A stretch of DNA of 25,066 nt. It comes from JAUVXY01 sp964392345. GTDB lineage: Bacteria; Actinomycetota; Humimicrobiia; Humimicrobiales; Humimicrobiaceae. The stretch lies in the NCBI GenBank assembly GCA_964392345.1, contig CAYMPQ010000019.1:1-25066 (forward strand). The letters run 5' to 3'. Below are positions 19,401 to 25,066 of the stretch, in pieces. Made by a program: the position numbers and the translations under genes. A model generated the notes under the pieces. The model was not told where the DNA came from. It did not search any database and saw only the letters and a list, made by a program, of their open reading frames with translations. The first letter of the stretch is position 1, and the number at the start of each line of letters is the position of its first letter.

Positions 19401-21308
19401 TTGAAAAAGTCAAGTTATGATGCAAAAGATATAACAGTTTTAGAAGGCCTTTCGGCTGTAAGAAAAAGGCCCAGCATGTATATAGGTTCTACAGGGTCAA
19501 GAGGACTCCACCATCTAATATATGAAGTAATTGATAATAGCATTGATGAAGCAATGGCTGGATTTTGCAGCAGCGTAATGGTCGTTTTAAATGATGATGG
19601 ATGGTCGGTTACTGTGGTTGACAACGGGAGAGGAATTCCGGTTAAGAAAGTTAAAAAATACAACAGGCCTGCGGTTGAAATAGTGCTCACCAAACTTCAT
19701 GCAGGTGGAAAATTTGGCGGAGAAGGATATAAAGTTTCTGGCGGGCTGCATGGCGTAGGAATTTCTGTTGTTAATGCGCTTTCAGAAAAATTAATTGTTG
19801 AAGTAAGAAGAGACGGCTATGCCTTTGGGCAGGAGTACAAAAGAGGGGAGCCGGTTACTGATTTAATAAAGGGTGAAAAAACCAATAAACATGGTACTGC
19901 TATTACATTCTATCCTGACAAGGAAATATTTGAGGAAATAAACTATAAGTATGAAATACTTGCCTCCAGAATGAAAGAAATGGCATTCTTAAATAAAGGG
20001 CTGGGGATAACTCTGGTAGATTTGAGAGAAGAGCCAAGCAAGAAAGAAGTATTTAAATATGATGGTGGAATAACTGACTTTGTAAAGTATCTATGTGAAA
20101 AGAAAGAAACCTTGCACAAAGATGTTGTGTGCATAAGAAATAAGAATGTCAACCATGAAGTAGAAGTTGCAATGCAATATACTTCTGGTTATAGCGAAAG
20201 TATATTTTCATTTGCTAATAACATAAATACAACTGAAGGCGGGACCCATCTTAGCGGGTTTAAGGGTGCTCTCACCAGGACCATAAATGATTATGCCAGA
20301 AGTAATAATATTTTAAAAGAAAGAGATACTAACTTGTCCGGAGAAGACATTAGGGAGGGTCTTACCGCAATTATTAGCGTAAAGTTAAAGAATCCACAAT
20401 TTGAAGGGCAGACCAAGACAAAACTTGGAAACAGTGAAATCAAAGGGTTCGTTGAATCTACAGTAAATTCAAAACTTGCAGAATTTTTAGAAGAAAATCC
20501 TCTGGTAGGCAAAACTATAGTAAATAAATGTCTGGAGGCTTCGAGGGCAAGAGATGCTGCTAAAAAAGCGAGAGATCTAACCAGAAGAAAATCGCTGCTT
20601 GAAAGTAGCGCACTCCCGGGGAAGCTGGCAGATTGCTCGGTGAGGGATCCACAATTTAGCGAGCTGTTTTTAGTTGAAGGAGACTCTGCAGGCGGTAGCG
20701 CAAAGCAGGCAAGAGACAGGAAATTTCAGGCTATACTGCCACTGAAAGGGAAGATATTAAATGTTGAAAAGGCAAGATTGCATAAGATATTGAACAGCCA
20801 GGAAATACAGGCAATGATAACTGCTATTGGTACAGGAGTTGGGGATGAGTTTGATATAGGAAATATAAGATACAATAAAATTATAATTATGACTGATGCA
20901 GATGTAGATGGTGCCCATATCAGGACACTTATTTTAACATTCCTGTACAGGTATATGCAGAAGCTGATAGAGGAAGGCTGTGTGTACATAGCACAACCCC
21001 CTCTTTACCAGGCCAAAAATGGGAAAGAAATTTTTTATGCTTATAATGAAGATGAGCTAAATAAAGTAAAGGAAAGGTTTAGCGGCAAAAAAATAGCTGT
21101 GCAGCAGTATAAAGGATTAGGTGAAATGGATCCTATTCAGCTCTGGGACACCACAATGAACCCGGAGACAAGAATACTTCTTAAAGTAGAAATTGAGGAT
21201 GCGCTGATTGCAGATGATGTTTTTTCTACTCTTATGGGGAGTAAAGTAGAACCAAGAAGAGAATTTATAGAAAAAAATGCTAAGGGAGTATCGTTTATTG
21301 ATATCTAG
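19401..21308 (+). CDS. gyrB: DNA gyrase subunit B
   Basis: The 635-residue protein is the standard length without the insertion of Gram-negative GyrB. The GHKL ATPase has E42-x-x-x-N46-SIDE, D74-NGRGIP and GGLHGVG (114-120). QTKTKLGN (337-344) is the transducer lysine loop. The TOPRIM domain has E426-GDSAGGS and TD499-AD501-VD503-GAH for the metal ions. It hydrolyses ATP to drive negative supercoiling and pairs with GyrA, 12 bases downstream. The TTG start is set by the conserved SSYDAKDITVLEGLSAVRKRP N-terminus and by the AGAGGTGAG site. Confidence 0.97.
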   Translation: MKKSSYDAKDITVLEGLSAVRKRPSMYIGSTGSRGLHHLIYEVIDNSIDEAMAGFCSSVMVVLNDDGWSVTVVDNGRGIPVKKVKKYNRPAVEIVLTKLHAGGKFGGEGYKVSGGLHGVGISVVNALSEKLIVEVRRDGYAFGQEYKRGEPVTDLIKGEKTNKHGTAITFYPDKEIFEEINYKYEILASRMKEMAFLNKGLGITLVDLREEPSKKEVFKYDGGITDFVKYLCEKKETLHKDVVCIRNKNVNHEVEVAMQYTSGYSESIFSFANNINTTEGGTHLSGFKGALTRTINDYARSNNILKERDTNLSGEDIREGLTAIISVKLKNPQFEGQTKTKLGNSEIKGFVESTVNSKLAEFLEENPLVGKTIVNKCLEASRARDAAKKARDLTRRKSLLESSALPGKLADCSVRDPQFSELFLVEGDSAGGSAKQARDRKFQAILPLKGKILNVEKARLHKILNSQEIQAMITAIGTGVGDEFDIGNIRYNKIIIMTDADVDGAHIRTLILTFLYRYMQKLIEEGCVYIAQPPLYQAKNGKEIFYAYNEDELNKVKERFSGKKIAVQQYKGLGEMDPIQLWDTTMNPETRILLKVEIEDALIADDVFSTLMGSKVEPRREFIEKNAKGVSFIDI

Positions 21309-21320
21309 TCAGGAGAATTA

Positions 21321-23753
21321 ATGGTATTTGAGATAAGAGGAAAAGTTAAGAATGTAGAAATTGAATCAGAAATGCAGGAGTCCTATATAAGCTATGCCAT
21401 GAGCGTAATTATCGGCAGGGCTTTGCCGGATGTAAGAGATGGCTTAAAACCAGTGCATAGAAGGATTCTGTATGCCATGCAGGATATGGGTATGAGGCAT
21501 AATACCCCATATAAAAAATGTGCACGTATAGTAGGGGAAGTTCTCGGTAAATATCACCCTCACGGTGATACTGCGGTTTATGATTCAATGGTAAGGATGG
21601 CACAGGACTTTTCACACCGATATACGCTTGTAGATGGACATGGAAACTTTGGGTCAGTTGATGGGGATAGCCCGGCTGCAATGAGGTATACCGAAGCAAG
21701 ACTTTCAAGAATAGCAGAAGAACTTTTATTTGATCTTGACAAAAACACTGTAGACTTTGTGGATAATTTTGATAGCTCGCTCAAAGAACCATCGGTTCTC
21801 CCATCAAAATTTCCAAATCTATTAGTTAATGGCTCATCTGGTATTGCAGTAGGCATGGCAACCAATATCCCTCCCCATAACTTGGGAGAAGTTATAGATG
21901 GAGTAATTTATTATATCGACCATCCCGATGCAACTGTTAGGGACTTATTCAAAAAAATAAAGGGCCCGGACTTTCCAACAGGCGGTATTATTATGGGCAT
22001 GGGCGGAATTATTGAAGCATACGAGACTGGCAGAGGACGAGTAATTGTAAGGGGGAAAGTTCACACTGAGCAGTCTGGAAAAGGTAAAGATCAAATTATA
22101 ATAAGTGAGCTCCCATATCAGGTAAATAAGGCAAGGATGATAGAAAAAATAGCGGAGCTCGTAAAGGAAAAGAAAATAGATGGAATTAGTGATTTAAGAG
22201 ACGAATCAGACAAGAGTGGAATGAGAGTAGTTATAGAGCTAAAGCGGGATGTAATTCCAGATGTAGTTATTAATCTCTTGCACAAGCATACGCAGCTTGA
22301 GGATACTTTTGGGATTATAATGCTAGCTTTAGTAGATGGAATTCCAAAGACGCTAAGTCTGCCAAGGCTAATCGAAGAATATATAAAGCACAGATATACT
22401 GTAGTAGTTAGAAAAACCAAGTATGAATTGCAAAAAGCAGAAGAGAGAGCGCATGTCTTAGAGGGTTTACTTATAGCTCTTAATAATTTGGATGAAGTGA
22501 TAAAGACCATTAAAACTTCAAAAGATGTCCAGGTTGCAAAAAAGAGATTAATCAAGGAATTCGATCTTACTCCTGTTCAGGCTCAGGCTATACTGGATTT
22601 GAAATTACAAAGGTTAACTGGGCTGGAAAGAGATAAAATAAAGGCAGAGAGCAAAGAACTAATAGAAAAGATAAAATATTTAAAGGAGCTTCTTGGCAGC
22701 GATGATATGGTATACGATGTAATCAAAGATGAACTTATAGAAATAAAGAAAAAATATTCGGATAAAAGAAGAACTGAAATAACCACAAAAACTTCTGATA
22801 TTGAAATAGAAGATTTAATAGCAGAAGAAGAAAACGTTATATCTGTTACTCACTCGGGGTACATAAAGAGAGTCCCGGTAACTACATTTAGAAAACAGGG
22901 AAGAGGAGGAAGGGGTGTAACTGGAACAAATTTAAAGGAAGAAGATTTTGTGGAGCATTTGTTTATATCAACTACCCATCACTATATAATGTTTTTTTCT
23001 AATTTAGGAAAAGTTTACAGGCTAAAAGTCTACGAGCTTCCAATTGGAAGCAGAACTGCAAAAGGAAAGGCTATTGTAAACCTGCTGCCTTTTAAACCCG
23101 GTGAAAGGGTAGCTGCAATAATTGCAACCAAAGATTATGGTGAAGATGAATATTTTATAATGGCTACCAAAAAAGGCATGGTAAAGAAGACACGCATGGC
23201 TGCTTACAATAGTTCACGTAAAGATGGCATTATTGCGATAACGATAAAAGAAGGAGACGAGCTGATAGGCGTAGAAAAAACAAATGGGAGCAATGATATA
23301 GTTTTGGTTTCTAAAAACGGGCGGGCTATCAGGTTTAGTGAAAGTGATTGCAGGCCTATTGGCAGAACTTCGCAGGGAGTAAAAGGAATGAGACTTTCGA
23401 AAGATGATGAAGTTTTGTCAATGATGGTTGTCAGGGAAATTGATTGTGAATTATTTGTTTTAACTGAAAATGGGTTTGGCAAGAGGACCAAGATATCAAA
23501 ATATAATAAAAAGAGAAGGGGTGGACTTGGAGTCAAAACCATTAAAATTACAGGTAAGAGGGGGAAGGTAGCTGGAGCAGGGATATTGAAAGATGGATAT
23601 GATGTTATGGTTATGTCTACTACCGGGATACTTATTAGAATTCCTGCAAAGTCTATTTCCAGGATAGGGAGATCCACTCAAGGTGTTAAAATAATGAATT
23701 TAGACAAAGAGGCAAAAGTGGCTTCATACGGTATCGTAGCTTCTGATAGCTAA
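21321..23753 (+). CDS. gyrA: DNA gyrase subunit A
   Basis: The 810-residue protein includes the catalytic tyrosine Y123 in AAMRYTEARL and the drug-contact loop HPHGDTAVYDSMVRMAQ (79-95). Thr84 lies at the place of the serine mutated in quinolone-resistant strains, and D88 is kept. QGRGGRG (526-532), a GyrA-box, opens the C-terminal pinwheel that wraps DNA. This separates it from ParC. It cleaves and rejoins DNA with GyrB. AGGAG precedes the ATG by 6 bases. The C-terminal domain shows repeated RP-x-GR-x-x-QGV blades, as expected. Confidence 0.97.
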   Translation: MVFEIRGKVKNVEIESEMQESYISYAMSVIIGRALPDVRDGLKPVHRRILYAMQDMGMRHNTPYKKCARIVGEVLGKYHPHGDTAVYDSMVRMAQDFSHRYTLVDGHGNFGSVDGDSPAAMRYTEARLSRIAEELLFDLDKNTVDFVDNFDSSLKEPSVLPSKFPNLLVNGSSGIAVGMATNIPPHNLGEVIDGVIYYIDHPDATVRDLFKKIKGPDFPTGGIIMGMGGIIEAYETGRGRVIVRGKVHTEQSGKGKDQIIISELPYQVNKARMIEKIAELVKEKKIDGISDLRDESDKSGMRVVIELKRDVIPDVVINLLHKHTQLEDTFGIIMLALVDGIPKTLSLPRLIEEYIKHRYTVVVRKTKYELQKAEERAHVLEGLLIALNNLDEVIKTIKTSKDVQVAKKRLIKEFDLTPVQAQAILDLKLQRLTGLERDKIKAESKELIEKIKYLKELLGSDDMVYDVIKDELIEIKKKYSDKRRTEITTKTSDIEIEDLIAEEENVISVTHSGYIKRVPVTTFRKQGRGGRGVTGTNLKEEDFVEHLFISTTHHYIMFFSNLGKVYRLKVYELPIGSRTAKGKAIVNLLPFKPGERVAAIIATKDYGEDEYFIMATKKGMVKKTRMAAYNSSRKDGIIAITIKEGDELIGVEKTNGSNDIVLVSKNGRAIRFSESDCRPIGRTSQGVKGMRLSKDDEVLSMMVVREIDCELFVLTENGFGKRTKISKYNKKRRGGLGVKTIKITGKRGKVAGAGILKDGYDVMVMSTTGILIRIPAKSISRIGRSTQGVKIMNLDKEAKVASYGIVASDS

Positions 23754-23766
23754 TGCAACATGCTTG

Positions 23767-23790
23767 TTTAAATTGTTATTTAAATCTGTT
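23767..23790 (+). terminator. Weak hairpin after gyrA
   Basis: TTTAAAT (23767-23773) and ATTTAAA (23778-23784) form an all-AT stem around TGTT, followed by a T-rich stretch. It has no G-C pairs, so its strength as an intrinsic terminator is doubtful. A TTGACA at 23831-23836 further on may belong to the promoter of the next gene. Confidence 0.25.
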
Positions 23791-23931
23791 ATTATATTTT
23801 CAGTGCAATTATCAAAAGAGATTTATATAATTGACATAACGGTCTTAACATATATGACAGTAAACAGTATTTATATATATTGATATTTCAATTTTATTTT
23901 ATTAACAAAAAAAGTAGGAGGTGCAGACACA

Positions 23932-24324
23932 ATGGTAGATGAAAGTAAAGCTGGAGTTCATCCAGATTTCAAGAAAAAGAGCTCTACGGGAATGGAATCG
24001 CAGATCGCAGTACTCATTGCTTATCTATTCGGGTGGGTTTCAGGCCTAATAATCTACTTGATAGAGAAGGAAAACAAGTTTGTAAAGTATCATGCAATGC
24101 AGGCATTGATACTTGGTATTTTTGAAGTAGCTTGCATAATAGTAATTTCTGTTATTTTAGGGCTTATTCCTTATATTGGATGGTTTTTATTTTCATGGCT
24201 TGGCTATGTTTTAGCAAGTGTTGCGTGGATATTTGGAATTATAGCAATTATCAAGGCTTTTAAAGGCGAAGTATATAGGATTCCTGTTATTTCAAAATTA
24301 GCTGACAAGTATATCAAATATTGA
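23932..24324 (+). CDS. DUF4870 membrane protein
   Basis: The 130-residue protein has a polar N-terminal 20 residues, then three hydrophobic segments (about 24-42, 55-79 and 84-108). The family signature E45-x-E-NKFVKYHAMQAL follows the first of these. DUF4870 proteins are small Tic20-like inner-membrane proteins of unknown function. AGGAGGTG (23916-23923) is a strong ribosome binding site 8 bases from the ATG. It sits between gyrA and the DUF3566-like gene, and both may be expressed on their own. Confidence 0.82.
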   Translation: MVDESKAGVHPDFKKKSSTGMESQIAVLIAYLFGWVSGLIIYLIEKENKFVKYHAMQALILGIFEVACIIVISVILGLIPYIGWFLFSWLGYVLASVAWIFGIIAIIKAFKGEVYRIPVISKLADKYIKY

Positions 24325-24438
24325 TAATTTAGATTGTGCAAATACATAATACTGGAAAGCTGATAGCAGCAAACTATATGATTATGTAAACATTTTCTAA
24401 GAGCTTTGGTATGCACACAAGACAATTAAGGAGTACGG

Positions 24439-24831
24439 ATGAACGTTGAAAGAAAAATCCTGAGAAGCGTAAGCGAACTGTCGGCTTTTAAGGTTCTGCT
24501 TATAACATATCTAATATTTTTTATATTATATGTGGTTGTTTTTGGAGCAATATTTTTGATTGGATGGGCATCAGGGATTACTGATATTGCACAAAACTTT
24601 GGATTTAATATAAATGATTATTTAGGTAAAGTCAGTAACCAGCTTGGAGCTATAGCTATTGCTGGAATTGTTGTTGGAGGGCTGGCTGCATCAGTATTTT
24701 ATGCTGCTTTTGGAACTTTGATTGTGTGGATATTAAATGTTGTATTGAAGATTAGCGGTGGGGTAGAGCTTAGATTTTTAGAAAGAGCTTCATTTTTAGA
24801 AAGAGTTTCTAAAGAGCAAAAGCAGTCATAA
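24439..24831 (+). CDS. DUF3566-like membrane protein
   Basis: The 130-residue protein begins with an RSVSELSAFKV motif, then a long hydrophobic helix (about 19-45). A central soluble part, with residues resembling the INDYL segment, leads to a second helix region (about 72-106) and the ending GGVELRFLE. DUF3566 proteins follow gyrA in most Actinobacteria and precede tRNA-Ile and tRNA-Ala. The same position here strengthens the call. AAGGAG lies 6 bases before the ATG. The function is unknown. Confidence 0.7.
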   Translation: MNVERKILRSVSELSAFKVLLITYLIFFILYVVVFGAIFLIGWASGITDIAQNFGFNINDYLGKVSNQLGAIAIAGIVVGGLAASVFYAAFGTLIVWILNVVLKISGGVELRFLERASFLERVSKEQKQS

Positions 24832-24941
24832 AAAAAGTGTAGGACAAAACTTACAAAATGATTAAAAGCAGATAGCAGATACTGAAAATATTAGGTTTTT
24901 ATTTAATTCTTTAAGTTGTCTTTAGTCTGCACTGAATTACC

Positions 24942-24970
24942 TTGACAAAAATATGTTAAATTGTTATTTT
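24942..24970 (+). promoter_or_regulatory. Promoter of tRNA-Ile
   Basis: TTGACA (24942-24947), 17 bases, then TATTTT (24965-24970). Transcription should start near 24977, about 18 bases before the tRNA. The region 24832-24941 shows no other feature. Confidence 0.6.
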
Positions 24971-24994
24971 GTCCTCTATTAAGTTTTGGTGGGC

Positions 24995-25066
24995 GGGCCT
25001 ATAGCTCAGCAGGTTAGAGCGCATCCCTGATAAGGATGAGGCCTCTGGTTCGAGTCCAGATAGGCC
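24995..25066 (+). tRNA. tRNA-Ile (GAU), cut by the window end
   Basis: The cloverleaf is complete except for the last acceptor base: GGGCCTA pairs with TAGGCC(C). The D-arm is GCTCAGCAGGTTAGAGC. The anticodon stem CATCC/GGATG surrounds CTGATAA with anticodon GAT (25029-25031). The T-arm is CTCTGGTTCGAGTCCAGA. Any CCA and the final C lie beyond the window. Position after gyrA and DUF3566 is typical of Actinobacteria, where tRNA-Ala usually follows. Confidence 0.95.

Noticed and set aside
22118..22555. Long minus-strand ORF of 145 codons inside gyrA
   Set aside because: It lies wholly within gyrA on the opposite strand, has serine-rich low-complexity composition typical of antisense shadows, and no ribosome binding site.
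23204..23677. Minus-strand ORF of 157 codons inside gyrA
   Set aside because: Same reasoning: mirror of the gyrA codon pattern, no family resemblance and no start signals.

Overview
The window is AT-rich (roughly one third G+C by eye) and uses TTG and GTG starts freely. Its right end carries recF, a dciA-type DUF721 gene, gyrB and gyrA, then a DUF4870 membrane protein, a DUF3566-like membrane protein and tRNA-Ile(GAU). RecF-DUF721-GyrB-GyrA followed by a DUF3566 protein and tRNA-Ile is the actinobacterial arrangement around the origin. My best guess is a low-GC, deep-branching member of the Actinomycetota known mainly from environmental genomes. This is an inference from gene order, not from phylogeny.

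Layout. 1-2226 is an accessory block. It holds a small membrane protein/XRE regulator pair, decayed toxin-antitoxin genes (Panacea C-terminus, RelE-like N-terminus) and an apparently intact two-gene nucleotidyltransferase module behind two tandem palindromes. The block ends at a tRNA 3'-end fragment (2249-2275). 2295-5110 holds an MFS exporter (minus strand), a fragment resembling an AbiEii C-terminus and an AAA/DUF4143 ATPase. 5294-7641 carries a DUF6506 protein, a thymidylate-synthase family enzyme, a threonine aldolase fragment and an RluB/RsuA-type pseudouridine synthase. 7628-7911 is scar tissue, including an IS3-type transposase remnant.

8005-11368 is the most coherent functional unit: an ArsR-type repressor, an ArsP/DUF318 permease with a CSC motif, a small CxxC thioredoxin-fold protein, a TlpA-like lipoprotein and CcdA. 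The promoter before arsR lies inside a 40-bp palindrome. The set reads as metal(loid)-responsive efflux combined with thiol-redox functions on both sides of the membrane.

11473-13943 is a minus-strand run: FAH-family hydrolase, LysE exporter, cupin and GNAT acetyltransferase. 14255-16081 has an FmdB-like zinc ribbon, a short orphan protein, a complete RHH/RelE toxin-antitoxin pair and an L,D-transpeptidase. 16281-17702 is an archaeal-type ATPase/DUF234 protein that abuts recF, next to a 15-bp tandem repeat. 17693 to the end is the replication/topoisomerase block and tRNA-Ile, cut by the window edge.

Conserved housekeeping genes are thus interleaved with small defence or toxin-antitoxin modules and many gene fragments, as expected of a genome with active gene turnover near its origin.
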